64,000 nt of DNA from Roseomonas sp. (lineage in GTDB: Bacteria > Pseudomonadota > Alphaproteobacteria > Acetobacterales > Acetobacteraceae): assembly GCA_020249505.1 (NCBI GenBank), contig JADCFN010000005.1, forward strand, positions 159,949 through 223,948. The letters are read 5' to 3'. Every line of letters begins with the position of its first letter. Positions within the stretch are counted from its first letter, which is position 1. A program made the translations under genes and the position numbers. The notes under the pieces were generated by a model. That model was not told the DNA's origin. It did no database searches and saw only the letters and a program-made list of their open reading frames with translations. Below, one piece after another: positions 24,689-33,789 of this stretch.

Positions 24689-25879
24689 ATGTCGCATCCC
24701 GGCCTGCCAATTGCCATCGCCCTTCTTGCTGCGCCCTTCGTGGCGGTGTTGCAATCCAAGGCCATGGCGCCGCTGGCGCTGATCCCCATGGCCATCACGC
24801 TTGGGCTTGGCTGGCGCGCGGGTTGGCGGCCAAGCCTGCCGCGCAGCCCGGTGCTACTGCTTGGCCTGCTGCTTGTAGGGTGGGGGGCTATTACCGCGCT
24901 TTGGGCGCCGGAGCCTGGGCGCGCGGCGCTGCTGGCGCTGACTTTGGCCGCGATGATGCTGCTGGCGCATGGCGCGGCGGGGGCGGCGCAAGGGGTGCGG
25001 CTGCTGCCCTGGATCGGCGTTGGACTTGTTTTTGGCCTGACCGCAGCTTTTGCGGATTGGCAAAGCGGCAATGCGCTGCGCGCTGCCGTGCGCGGGCTTA
25101 AGGAAGTGCCGACAACGCTGATGTTCGGGTTGAAGCCGGCGGCCTCTCTCATGGCGTTGCTACTGCCGATGGGTTTTGCCCTTCCCTGGCCATGGTTCGC
25201 GCGCGCGGCGCTACTGGTGCTGGGGGCGGGTGTACTGATCAGCCTGCCCGGGGAAACCGCGCGGCTGGCGACGATTGCCGGGTTGGGCGCGGCGGTGCTC
25301 AGCCTGGCGGCGCCGCGCCTGGTGCCGAAATTGGTCGGGGCAGGGGTGGGGTTGGTGATCCTGCTGATGCCCTTCCTGGTTGGCCTTGTGCCACAAATCC
25401 CCTCGGCCAACCTGCCGCCCTCGGCGGTACATCGGCTGGTGATCTGGGATTTCGCCGCCCACCGCATTGCCGAAAAGCCGCTGACAGGCTGGGGGCTGGA
25501 AGCCAGCCGCGCCATGCCGGGCGGGCGGGCGCAGCCGGATGCCGCGACACTTGATCGCTTGAACATCACCACACCGGCGCAGCGCGAATTTTTGGTGCTG
25601 CCGCATGTGGAGGTGATGCCGCTGCACCCGCATAACGGCGCCTTGCAGCTTTGGCTGGAATTGGGTGGCATTGGCGCCCTGATCGGCGCAGCGCTAATGC
25701 TGGCGCTTGGCTTTGCGGCATCGCGGAGCGCGGCACCAGCCGTGGGGGCAGGCATGCTCGCCTCGGCTGCGGTAACGGGAATGCTCTCCTTCGGGCTCTG
25801 GCAAGCCTGGTGGTTTGCGAGCCTATTGCTGGCGATTGTGTCGCTGACGACACAAAAGGGCATCGGGAATCCTCGGTAA
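24689..25879 (+). CDS. O-antigen ligase-family membrane protein
   Basis: 396 residues, about ten hydrophobic spans. The periplasmic Wzy_C/WaaL loop is recognisable: AVHRLVIWDFAAHRIAEKP then LTGWGLEASRAMPGG, and HPHNGALQLWLELGGIGALI (about 312-331), whose histidine and arginine residues are used in glycan transfer from undecaprenyl-PP. Such proteins ligate or polymerise surface polysaccharide at the inner membrane. No glycosyltransferase or wzx/wzz gene is nearby, so the substrate is unknown. It converges with rppH (5-nt gap). Confidence 0.82.
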   Translation: MSHPGLPIAIALLAAPFVAVLQSKAMAPLALIPMAITLGLGWRAGWRPSLPRSPVLLLGLLLVGWGAITALWAPEPGRAALLALTLAAMMLLAHGAAGAAQGVRLLPWIGVGLVFGLTAAFADWQSGNALRAAVRGLKEVPTTLMFGLKPAASLMALLLPMGFALPWPWFARAALLVLGAGVLISLPGETARLATIAGLGAAVLSLAAPRLVPKLVGAGVGLVILLMPFLVGLVPQIPSANLPPSAVHRLVIWDFAAHRIAEKPLTGWGLEASRAMPGGRAQPDAATLDRLNITTPAQREFLVLPHVEVMPLHPHNGALQLWLELGGIGALIGAALMLALGFAASRSAAPAVGAGMLASAAVTGMLSFGLWQAWWFASLLLAIVSLTTQKGIGNPR

Positions 25880-25884
25880 GGGCT

Positions 25885-26364
25885 CTACCCCCCAAAACGC
25901 GCAAATTCTCGCGCCAAATCCTCATAAATCGCGCGCTTGAATTCCACCGCCAGCGCAGGCAATTCCTGCAACTGCGCCCAGCGCCAAGCGTCGAATTCCG
26001 GGTGCGGACCAAGATCAAGCCGGATGTCGGCATCATCACCCAGAAAGCGGAGCGCGAACCATTTCTGCCGCTGCCCGCGATACTTGCCGCCAAGCGCCTT
26101 GCCGATCAGTTCTGTAGGCAGTTCATAGATTAGCCAACGCGGATGTTCGGCCAAAATCTCGGCCTTGGCGGTGCCGATTTCTTCTTCCAATTCGCGAAAC
26201 ACGGCAATGGCAGGGTCCTCACCGGCATCCATGCCGCCTTGCGGCAATTGCCACCCGCCCGCCGCCCCTTCGGCATTGGGCAAATCAGCGCGCCGCGCCA
26301 CGAGCACCTGACCCGCTGCATTGAACAGCAGTGCGCCAACATTATCCCGATAGGGCAGCATCAT
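25885..26364 (-). CDS. rppH: RNA pyrophosphohydrolase (Nudix)
   Basis: 159 residues, RppH size. YRDNVGALLFNAAGQVLVARR opens the fold; the Nudix box GGMDAGEDPAIAVFRELEEEIG (43-64) has the G-x5-E-x7-REUxEExG pattern; WLIYELP and KYRGQRQKWFALRF are RppH/ApaH-type signatures. It removes pyrophosphate from the 5' end of triphosphorylated mRNA to trigger decay, and may hydrolyse dinucleoside polyphosphates. Its ATG overlaps the stop codon of the upstream deacetylase-like gene (ATGA). rppH after ctpA and the divergent polysaccharide deacetylase is a frequent alphaproteobacterial order. Confidence 0.92.
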   Translation of the reverse strand: MMLPYRDNVGALLFNAAGQVLVARRADLPNAEGAAGGWQLPQGGMDAGEDPAIAVFRELEEEIGTAKAEILAEHPRWLIYELPTELIGKALGGKYRGQRQKWFALRFLGDDADIRLDLGPHPEFDAWRWAQLQELPALAVEFKRAIYEDLAREFARFGG

Positions 26365-27599
26365 TGCGTGCGGGTTTCCGCAGTCTCGGGCGGGCGCCTG
26401 ATCAGCACCGAAATGGGGGCCAGCACAATCCCGCGCCGTTCAAGCCCTGCTGCCCAGGCCACCAGCCGATCCACCACCACCGGCGTTGCGGCATGCGCGA
26501 GGCCAAGCGCTGAACCGCGCGCCTTGGCTATTGTTTCAAGCTCACCAAGGCGGCGTTCGATTTCGGTGCGGGTTGCTGGTTCATCCAGAATCACATCCAC
26601 CGCGCGCCCCCAGGCGCGGGCCGGCCCGGCAACACCCGGGCGGGCATCCACAAACAACAAGCCGCGATTACGAAGCGATTCCTGCAGCGCGAGATAGCTT
26701 TGTTCCATGGCGGCGAAACGTTCGCCCCGCATGCCGCCAACCACGCCAATGGTGCCGACATAGCCCGGAAAGCGCGACAGCACCCATTCCAGATTCGCCA
26801 TGTTTTCCGGCGCCGAGCGCCCGGTTAGCAAGGCGCGATTGCCGGGGTCATTCAATGGATAGCCGGCGGGTTCCAAAGGAAGGCCGATCAGCGTCTCCGC
26901 CCCCTTGGCGCGCAGGCGTTCCGCCACCTGGGCGGCGCGTGGCGCATAGGGCGAAATCGCGAAAGTCACGGCGGGCGGCAGCCGGCGGATCGCGTCTTCC
27001 GTCTGCGCGTTGGAAATGCCGATATCGGCCACGATGATGCCCACGCGCGGGCGGGTATCCTGCCGGTCAAATTGCCCGGCATAGGCGCGGATGGAGGTAC
27101 GGCCATCAGCCCCCACCCGAGGCAGCGCCCCAAAGCGGCCCTGTTCCAGCAGGGCAGGATCAGGTGCTGCGATGGGCCGGGCAGCGGGGAAATCGGGCGC
27201 CGCGACAGGCACATCAAGCGGCGGCGGCGCCGGGGCGGCGGGGGTTTGCGCCGATGCCTCGGCGGTTGGCGCAGGCTGATCTGGCGCGGCAGGTACTGGC
27301 GCCGTCGCCTGGGCGGGGGCTGGGGTGGGCTCGGGCGCGGGCGCTGGAGGCGCTTGCGTTTCGGCCACCGGCGCAGGAGTAGCGGCCGGCGCTGGCGGTA
27401 TTGCCGATTCCGCCATGGCAGGCGGCGTCACGGGCGCGTCGGGAATTGTCGGCGCCTCGGCCAGGGTTTGCCGCTGCTCCGGCGGCCCCAATTGATCAAG
27501 CCAAAGCGCGCCGCCGCCCAGCAGCAGCAGCACCAATACCCAAAACACGCCAAGTCCGCGCCAGCCGGCGAATACCCGGCGCGGCAATCCTTCTGCCAT
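26361..27599 (-). CDS. Divergent polysaccharide deacetylase family protein (DUF610/YibQ)
   Basis: 412 residues from ATG 27599, which has GAGGA 4 nt upstream (a GTG lies 3 nt earlier). An N-terminal anchor (VFWVLVLLLLGGGALWL, about 18-35) is followed by a long proline/alanine-rich linker to about residue 150, then the domain: RVGIIVADIGISNAQTEDAI, VTFAISPYAP, LPLEPAGYPLNDPG, FVDARPG and VDVILDEPATR. The family resembles NodB-type carbohydrate deacetylases and is predicted periplasmic. It is coupled to rppH and lies 8 nt downstream of ctpA. Confidence 0.85.
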   Translation of the reverse strand: MAEGLPRRVFAGWRGLGVFWVLVLLLLGGGALWLDQLGPPEQRQTLAEAPTIPDAPVTPPAMAESAIPPAPAATPAPVAETQAPPAPAPEPTPAPAQATAPVPAAPDQPAPTAEASAQTPAAPAPPPLDVPVAAPDFPAARPIAAPDPALLEQGRFGALPRVGADGRTSIRAYAGQFDRQDTRPRVGIIVADIGISNAQTEDAIRRLPPAVTFAISPYAPRAAQVAERLRAKGAETLIGLPLEPAGYPLNDPGNRALLTGRSAPENMANLEWVLSRFPGYVGTIGVVGGMRGERFAAMEQSYLALQESLRNRGLLFVDARPGVAGPARAWGRAVDVILDEPATRTEIERRLGELETIAKARGSALGLAHAATPVVVDRLVAWAAGLERRGIVLAPISVLIRRPPETAETRTQ

Positions 27600-27606
27600 C
27601 ACATCC

Positions 27607-28986
27607 TCAGCGTTGCCCGCCGCGTGGCGCAGAAGCCATGCCGCGCAGCAACATTAAAGCCTGCTGAAGTTGATGATCCGTTTCCGGCTTGGTCGGATCA
27701 AAGGCCGGGGCGCCTTCGGCCGGCTGACGCACCACGCGTTCGACCAAGCCCGCCGGCAGATTAAGCGGCGGCGGCGGGATGGGCGCGCGAGTTTCCGCCT
27801 GACCATCATTCCTGAGCGACCGGCGCAAATCCGCTTCGCGGTCGCGCTGCGCCTGACCAGTGCGCGTTTCCTCACGCGTGGCCAGCACTTCGATATCGGG
27901 TTCAATCCCCGTGCCCTGGATGGAGCGGCCAGAGGGCGTGTAATAGCGCGCCGTGGTCAGGCGAATGGCACCATTGCCCGGCACCGGCATCACCGTTTGC
28001 ACGCTGCCCTTGCCGAAGGATTTCACGCCCACCACCACCGCGCGGCGATGATCCTGCAATGCGCCGGCGACGATTTCACTCGCACTCGCGCTGCCGCTAT
28101 TGATCAGCACGACAATCGGCAGCCCATCAGCGATATCGCCGGGCTTGGCGTTCCAACGCTGCGCATCTTCCTGCCGGCGTGCACGGGTGGAGACAATCTC
28201 CCCCTGCGTCAGGAAATCATCCGTGACCTGCACCGCCTGATCGAGCAAACCGCCCGGATTATTGCGCAAATCCAGGATCAGGCCCTTAAGCCCGCCCGGC
28301 GCCTGTTGCTTCAATTGCTGCAAGGCGCGGCGCAGCCCGGCTTCCGTCTGTTCGTTGAAGGAGGTGATGCGAACATAGCCAAGATTGCCATCTTCCAAGC
28401 GGAAGCGGACCACTTGCGGGCGGATGACATCGCGCGTCAGCGTGAGTTCAATTGGCCGTTCCGTGCCCTGGCGACGGATTGTCAGCTTGATTTGCGTGCC
28501 GCGCTGGCCGCGCATCTGATCTACCGCTTCCTGGAGCGTCAGGCCCTGGACGGATGTGCCGTTCAGATGGGTGATGAAATCGCCGGGCCGTACACCGGCG
28601 CGCGCGGCGGGGGTTTCGTCAATTGGGCTAATGACCTTGATATAGCCGCCTTCCTGCGTGACTTCGATGCCAAGCCCGCCAAATTCGCCGCGGGTCTGGG
28701 TTTGCATGTCGCGGAAGCTGCGTTGGTTCAAATAGGATGAATGCGGGTCAAGGCTGGACAGCATGCCCTGGATCGCGTTTTCGATCGCGTCCCGGTCATT
28801 TACCGGTTCCACATATTCGGCGCGCACGCGTTCAAACACATCGCCGAATAGGTTGAGCAGCCGATAGGTCTCGGCCCGGCTGCCTTCCTGCGCCCAGGCA
28901 GCCACCAGGGGGCCCACAACCACACCGGCGGCAAAGGCCGCGCCAATTCCCGCATAACGCAAAATCCCGCGCTGCATGCGCCGCAA
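27607..28986 (-). CDS. ctpA: C-terminal processing peptidase (S41)
   Basis: 459 residues with an N-terminal signal/anchor (YAGIGAAFAAGVVVGPLVAAWAQ). A PDZ domain around residues 100-175 carries GFGGLGIEVTQEGGYIKV-like sequence and AGVRPGDFI. The catalytic serine is in NSGSASASE (about 295-303) and the lysine in VKSFGKGSVQ, giving the Ser-Lys dyad of tail-specific proteases. It cleaves C-termini of periplasmic substrates, with roles in peptidoglycan-hydrolase turnover. The position downstream of envC and gpmI is conserved in alphaproteobacteria. The gap to envC is 109 nt. Confidence 0.94.
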   Translation of the reverse strand: MRRMQRGILRYAGIGAAFAAGVVVGPLVAAWAQEGSRAETYRLLNLFGDVFERVRAEYVEPVNDRDAIENAIQGMLSSLDPHSSYLNQRSFRDMQTQTRGEFGGLGIEVTQEGGYIKVISPIDETPAARAGVRPGDFITHLNGTSVQGLTLQEAVDQMRGQRGTQIKLTIRRQGTERPIELTLTRDVIRPQVVRFRLEDGNLGYVRITSFNEQTEAGLRRALQQLKQQAPGGLKGLILDLRNNPGGLLDQAVQVTDDFLTQGEIVSTRARRQEDAQRWNAKPGDIADGLPIVVLINSGSASASEIVAGALQDHRRAVVVGVKSFGKGSVQTVMPVPGNGAIRLTTARYYTPSGRSIQGTGIEPDIEVLATREETRTGQAQRDREADLRRSLRNDGQAETRAPIPPPPLNLPAGLVERVVRQPAEGAPAFDPTKPETDHQLQQALMLLRGMASAPRGGQR

Positions 28987-29095
28987 TCCTTCTCATCACT
29001 CGGCCGGAGCCGGAAAACCCCTGGGTAAGATAGGCGTTCATAAGGCTTTGCGCGACTCTAGAATGCTTTGCGTCGCCGAAAAATCTCGCGGGCTG

Positions 29096-30280
29096 CTATT
29101 CGGCCCCGCCAAGCCAGGGGGTTGGGTCCACAACCTGCCCATTACGGCGCAGCTCGACATAAAGCGCCGCACGCCCATCAGGCCCCGCACCCAGCCGACC
29201 AAGCGCTTCGCCCGCCAGTAGCGCGGCGCCTGCTTCGGTGTCCAAAGCCTCAAACCCGGCCAGAACCAGATGCAGGCCGGGGCCGCATTCCAGGATGATG
29301 ATCTGCCCAAAGCGCCGGAAGGGGCCGGCGAAAACCGCGCGCCCGGTGCAGGGGCTGACCACCCGCGCGCCGCCCGCAGCCGAAAAGGTGACGCCCCGCG
29401 CCGGCCCGGCTTCGCCCCTTTGGCCAAAGGCAATGCTGACGCGCCCATGGACTGGGGTTGGGCGGGTCGATTCGGGCAAGGGCGATGCGGGTTGGGGTAC
29501 CGCCACCGGGGTGGCCGAGCGCTGCTGGCGCGCTTCCTGCCGCGCCCGCGCCGCCGCCAGCGCCGCCTGCCTGGCCTGTTCGCGTTCCAGCGCGGTCAGC
29601 ATTTCCTGAAGGTCATTGGCGCGGGCGAGGGCTTCCTGCGCGCGTGCGGCCTCCGCCCTTTGCGTCGCGCGGGCTTCGCGCTCCCGCAGCCTGGTCTCGG
29701 CGATTTCTTCATCGAGCGCTGCGGCTGCCTGGCGAAGTTCAGCCTCGGCGGCCGCGACCACGGTTGCCTCGGCGCTCGCGATGCGCGCGCTGCGTTCAGC
29801 CTCGGCATTGGCAAGGCGCAATTCCTCGGCCTCGGCGCGGATTTGCCGGGCCATGCCCTGCAAGACCAAAAGCCCGCGCAAGGCTTCATCCGGTGGGGCA
29901 GGCTGCGCGAGCAGAGTTTCCGCCGGCCAAAGCGCAAGGCGGCGCATGGCCGGCATCATGGGGGCGAGGGAAGCCGCGCGGGCGGCCGCTTCTGTAAAGG
30001 CCGCCGCCGCTTCGGCTTCGGCGTTTTGTTTGCGGAGAAGCGCGGACTCCAGCGCGCGTTCGGCTTCCTGCACGCGCGCTGCCATGGCAACGCGTTGGCG
30101 GGCAAGGCCGCTTTCTTCCGCCGCCGCCGCTTCGGCTTCGCGCGCGGCGGCTTCGGCCGCGGCGCGGCTGGCAGCACCGGCGCGGCGGGCTTCTTCCAAA
30201 GCTTCGCGGGATGGCTGCGCCAGCGCGAGGCCCGGCAGCGCCAGCAGGAAAAGCGCGAAAGCGACGCGCGCCTTAGCCAA
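29096..30280 (-). CDS. envC: EnvC-type murein hydrolase activator
   Basis: 394 residues. Signal peptide ARVAFALFLLALPGLALAQ; a long Ala/Glu/Arg-rich coiled coil (about 22-250); a proline-rich hinge; and a C-terminal LytM/M23 domain (HGRVSIAFGQRG, VVSPCTGRAVFAGPFRRFGQIIILE, LHLVLAGFEAL, ELRRNGQVVDPTPWL). The zinc-binding histidines of active M23 enzymes are missing (HxxxD and HxH positions are replaced), as in EnvC, which activates amidases during septum splitting rather than cutting peptidoglycan itself. The start overlaps the gpmI end by 8 nt. Confidence 0.88.
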   Translation of the reverse strand: MAKARVAFALFLLALPGLALAQPSREALEEARRAGAASRAAAEAAAREAEAAAAEESGLARQRVAMAARVQEAERALESALLRKQNAEAEAAAAFTEAAARAASLAPMMPAMRRLALWPAETLLAQPAPPDEALRGLLVLQGMARQIRAEAEELRLANAEAERSARIASAEATVVAAAEAELRQAAAALDEEIAETRLREREARATQRAEAARAQEALARANDLQEMLTALEREQARQAALAAARARQEARQQRSATPVAVPQPASPLPESTRPTPVHGRVSIAFGQRGEAGPARGVTFSAAGGARVVSPCTGRAVFAGPFRRFGQIIILECGPGLHLVLAGFEALDTEAGAALLAGEALGRLGAGPDGRAALYVELRRNGQVVDPTPWLGGAE

Positions 30281-31808
30281 GCAGGGACTGCCCCGTCATG
30301 GCGGCGGGCTGCGGCAGGCCAAGCAAGGCGAGCAAACTCGGCGCGATATCGGCCAACCGCCCATCCTTCAGTGCCGCACCCTTGGGGCCACCCATCAGAA
30401 TGGCCGGCACAACATTGGTGGTATGCGCGGTATGCGGCCCGCCGGTGGTGGGGTCTTTCATCAATTCGGCATTGCCGTGATCAGCGGTAACGAGCAGGCA
30501 GCCGCCCACTTCTCTTAGCGCCGCGACAATGCGCCCAAGCCCGGTATCCACCGCTTCAACCGCGCGGGTTGCGGCGGCAAGGCTGCCGGTGTGGCCGACC
30601 ATGTCGGCATTGGCGAAATTCAGCACAATCAGATCATGCGCGCGGCTTTTGATTGCCGCTACAGCCTTTTCCGAGAGTTCCGGCGCCGACATTTCCGGCT
30701 TCAGATCATAGGTCGCGACATCCTTGGGCGATGGCACCATGATGCGTTCCTCACCGGGATAGACCGCTTCCTCGCCGCCATTCAGGAAGAAGGTGACATG
30801 CGGGTATTTTTCCGTCTCTGCCATGCGGAGTTGCTTAAGGCCCGCACGCGCCACCACTTCCCCAAGCTTATCCGCCATGGATTGCGGCGCGAAGGCGGTG
30901 GCGAGATGGGCGTTCAGCGCCTCGCTATATTCCGTGAGGCCGACAGCGGCGGCAAAGCGCGGCAGGCGGGCGCGGGCAAAACCATCAAAACCGGGATCAA
31001 CCAATGCGGTGAGGATTTCCCGCGCACGGTCGGCGCGGAAATTGAAACACAGAATGCCATCGCCATCCTTCATGCCGGCGTAATCGCCAATAACGCTGGC
31101 CGGGATGAATTCATCGGTTTTCTCGGCGGCATGCGCGGCAGAGATCGCCGCGGCGGCGCTAGGCGCGGCATTGCCCTTGGCTTCCACCATCGCTGCATAG
31201 GCTTGCGAAACACGATCCCAGCGCTTGTCGCGATCCATCGCGAAATAGCGCCCGATGATGGTGGCGATGCGCACACCGGCCACGCCGGACAGATCGGCTT
31301 CGAAACGCTTCAGGTAATCAGGTGCGGCGCGCGGTGGCGTATCCCGCCCATCCGTGAAACCATGAATGGCAACCGGCACGCCCGCGCCCGATAACAGCTT
31401 GGCCAGCGCCACCGCATGATCCTGATGCGCATGCACCCCACCAGGGGAGAGCAAGCCCATCAAATGACAGGTGCCGCCCGAGGCTTTCAGCTTCGCGATC
31501 AGCCCCGTGATTGCCGGCAATTGCGCGAAGGACCCATCGGCAATGGCGGCATCAATGCGCGGCAGATCCTGCATCACCACGCGCCCCGCACCGATATTGA
31601 GGTGCCCGACCTCTGAATTGCCCATCTGTCCTTCCGGTAGCCCCACATCAAGGCCGGAGGTTTTCAGGAAAGCATGTGGGCAAGACGCCCAAAGCGCGTC
31701 AAAATTCGGCGTCTTCGCCTGCCGCACCGCGTTATCGGCGATGTCGTCCCGCCAGCCCCAGCCATCCAGAATGACCAGCATCACGGGGCGGGCGGTGGCA
31801 GCTTGCAT
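30273..31808 (-). CDS. gpmI: 2,3-bisphosphoglycerate-independent phosphoglycerate mutase
   Basis: 511 residues, standard length. Metal-binding MLVILDGWGWR (10-20), phosphoserine nucleophile Ser65 in GQMGNSEVGHLNIGAGR, HGFTDGRDTPP, NFRADRAREI, the late NFANADMVGHTG and TADHGNAE motifs. It interconverts 3- and 2-phosphoglycerate with two Mn ions, in glycolysis. The start at MQAATARP (31808) is preferred to an ATG 15 nt upstream, which adds residues outside the family's N-terminus. It is the first gene of the gpmI-envC-ctpA-deacetylase-rppH run. Confidence 0.95.
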   Translation of the reverse strand: MQAATARPVMLVILDGWGWRDDIADNAVRQAKTPNFDALWASCPHAFLKTSGLDVGLPEGQMGNSEVGHLNIGAGRVVMQDLPRIDAAIADGSFAQLPAITGLIAKLKASGGTCHLMGLLSPGGVHAHQDHAVALAKLLSGAGVPVAIHGFTDGRDTPPRAAPDYLKRFEADLSGVAGVRIATIIGRYFAMDRDKRWDRVSQAYAAMVEAKGNAAPSAAAAISAAHAAEKTDEFIPASVIGDYAGMKDGDGILCFNFRADRAREILTALVDPGFDGFARARLPRFAAAVGLTEYSEALNAHLATAFAPQSMADKLGEVVARAGLKQLRMAETEKYPHVTFFLNGGEEAVYPGEERIMVPSPKDVATYDLKPEMSAPELSEKAVAAIKSRAHDLIVLNFANADMVGHTGSLAAATRAVEAVDTGLGRIVAALREVGGCLLVTADHGNAELMKDPTTGGPHTAHTTNVVPAILMGGPKGAALKDGRLADIAPSLLALLGLPQPAAMTGQSLLG

Positions 31809-31874
31809 CAAGGCGGACTCCAAACTTGTTGAGCGCCGAAATACCCCTCGGGCCGGGCTGGCGGCAAGCGCGGG

Positions 31875-32561
31875 TCAAAAGGGCAGCAGCGCCGGCACAC
31901 CGAAGAAGCGCGCATGGAGATGTAGTACCGCGGCCCAGCCGATCACAGCGAGTAGCGGCGCAAGCCAGCCGATTTCCGCCAGCACCAGCCGATTGCGCCC
32001 GGCCATAATGGCGCCGAAAGGCAGGATGGAGGTCTCCGCCCGAAGCTTCGCCGCCGCTTCTGGGCTACGCGCGGCAAGCTTGCGATCAATGGAAGGCATG
32101 CCGAGAAAAGCACTGACGGCAAAGGTGCCGAAGAAGATCAGGCTCGCCAGATCGCCATTGCCGAGCACATGCACCAAGGCCCAAAGCGCGAAGGACCAGA
32201 GCATGGGGTGGCGCGTGATGCGCTGAATGCCGCGAATTTGCTGCCCGGCCAGACCTTCGCCGCCTACGGCGGTTGGGTTGCGAATGAAACCCGCGACAAA
32301 AAACAGGAAGGCCGGCAGCATGATCAGCGCCAAGATAAGGCGCAGCCAGGCGGGTGCTGTCCAAAGCGGCATGGCAACCGCGCCTTCCCAGGCGCGCGCC
32401 AGCATCATGATCGCAATGATCGAGGTGATAGCATAGACGATGCGAAAACCATTCTCCCCGATCTTGCCCACCAGCCGCGTGCGGATATCGGTGCCGGCAA
32501 AGCCATTATGCGTCGCGATCCAAAACGCCGCTGCCATCAGCAGGGGGAAAATGCCTTCCAT
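31875..32561 (-). CDS. NnrU-family membrane protein
   Basis: 228 residues, six or so membrane spans. Family pattern: GGEGLAGQQIRGIQRITRHPMLWSFALWALVHVLGNGD (about 100-140), with conserved RHP and H residues that suggest haem or metal binding. NnrU was named from a gene needed for nitrite/NO reduction in Rhodobacter and is distantly similar to isoprenylcysteine methyltransferase-type folds. No denitrification genes are present here. It lies 4 nt downstream of tarD and may be cotranscribed. Confidence 0.85.
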   Translation of the reverse strand: MEGIFPLLMAAAFWIATHNGFAGTDIRTRLVGKIGENGFRIVYAITSIIAIMMLARAWEGAVAMPLWTAPAWLRLILALIMLPAFLFFVAGFIRNPTAVGGEGLAGQQIRGIQRITRHPMLWSFALWALVHVLGNGDLASLIFFGTFAVSAFLGMPSIDRKLAARSPEAAAKLRAETSILPFGAIMAGRNRLVLAEIGWLAPLLAVIGWAAVLHLHARFFGVPALLPF

Positions 32562-32565
32562 GACC

Positions 32566-33744
32566 CTATAGATCCTTCAGCACCGCCCAAAGGGCCGATT
32601 TCGCTTCAAAGCCAATGCCGGGAATATCGGGCATCTTGATCCACCCATCCACCACCGGCGTGCTATCGGCAAAACCGCCAAAGGGCGCAAAAACCTCCGG
32701 GTAGCTCTCATTGCCGCCAAGCCCAAGGCCGACCGCGATATTGAGCGCGAATTGATGCCCGCCATGCGGCACGCAGCGCCGTGGTGACCAGCCATGGCGC
32801 ACCAGCATCTCCAGCGTGCGGAGATACTCAACCAGCCCGTAAGACAGCGCGGGATCGAATTGCAGGATATCGCGATCCGGGCGCAGCCCGCCATGGCGGA
32901 TCAGGTTGCGTGCATCCAGCATGGAAAACAGATTTTCGCCCGTCGCGATAGGCGGCATGTATTGTTCCGCGAGCGCGGCATGGGTTGAATAATCCAGCGG
33001 ATCGAGCGGTTCCTCATACCAGCGCAGCCCAAAGGGTTGCAGCGCCGCGCCATAGGTGAGCGCCGCATGCAGACCAAAGCGACCATTCACATCCACGGCA
33101 AGGCGCGATCCATCGCCACCCAGCAATTTCACCACCGCTTCAATGCGCGCCAAATCTTCCGTGAGCGCATCCTTGACCGAAGTGCCCGGCGCACCACCGA
33201 TCTTCATTTTCACTGTGGTATACCCCATGCCGAGGTAGCGCTTCATTTCCTCAACCAAGGCATCCACGCCCTTGCCGGGGTAGTAATAGCCGCCGGCGGC
33301 ATAGACCCAGGCGCTGTCATCCGCCTGACCCTTGCGATAGCGATCCGCCAGCAAGCGCCAGAGCGGCACGCCCGCAAGCTTGGCCGCCGCATCCCAAAGC
33401 GCCATATCCAAAACGCCGACCGCGACGGAACGATCCCCATGCCCGCCCGGCTTTTCATTGCGCATCATCGCAGCCCAGGCGCCGGCGGCGTTCAGCCCGC
33501 CATTATCAAGCGTCAATTCCGTCTCAGTCGCCGCTTGCAGGCGCGGGATAAAGCGTTCTGCCAGCAAGCCAGGCTGCGCATAACGGCCATTGGAATTGAA
33601 GCCATAGCCCGTGGCCTTTTTGCCCGCGCCATCTTCTACCGTGATGGCGACCACACTCGCCGTCATTTTCGAAAAATCAATATAGGCATTGGCAATGGCG
33701 CTTGCGATCGGCACCACGCCTTGGCGGATGGAGGTAATACGCAT
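32566..33744 (-). CDS. tarD: D(-)-tartrate dehydratase-like enolase-superfamily enzyme
   Basis: 392 residues, mandelate racemase subgroup. The N-terminal capping segment NAYIDFSKM (19-27), GYGFNSNGRY, EKPGGHGDRSVAVG and YAAGGYYYPGKG match the Bradyrhizobium D-tartrate dehydratase closely from memory. Catalytic set: the KxK-type KMKIGG (179-184), metal ligands Asp218 (AVDVNGRF), Glu244/245 (YEEP) and Glu270 (ATGEN), and the His in PHGGHQ (327-331). It would dehydrate D-tartrate to oxaloacetate. There are no adjacent transporter or regulator genes, so in vivo use is uncertain. Confidence 0.8.
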   Translation of the reverse strand: MRITSIRQGVVPIASAIANAYIDFSKMTASVVAITVEDGAGKKATGYGFNSNGRYAQPGLLAERFIPRLQAATETELTLDNGGLNAAGAWAAMMRNEKPGGHGDRSVAVGVLDMALWDAAAKLAGVPLWRLLADRYRKGQADDSAWVYAAGGYYYPGKGVDALVEEMKRYLGMGYTTVKMKIGGAPGTSVKDALTEDLARIEAVVKLLGGDGSRLAVDVNGRFGLHAALTYGAALQPFGLRWYEEPLDPLDYSTHAALAEQYMPPIATGENLFSMLDARNLIRHGGLRPDRDILQFDPALSYGLVEYLRTLEMLVRHGWSPRRCVPHGGHQFALNIAVGLGLGGNESYPEVFAPFGGFADSTPVVDGWIKMPDIPGIGFEAKSALWAVLKDL

Positions 33745-33789
33745 GGGATTTCCTGTTTCGTGTCCAGCGCGCTCAAGCGCGCGTCATGT

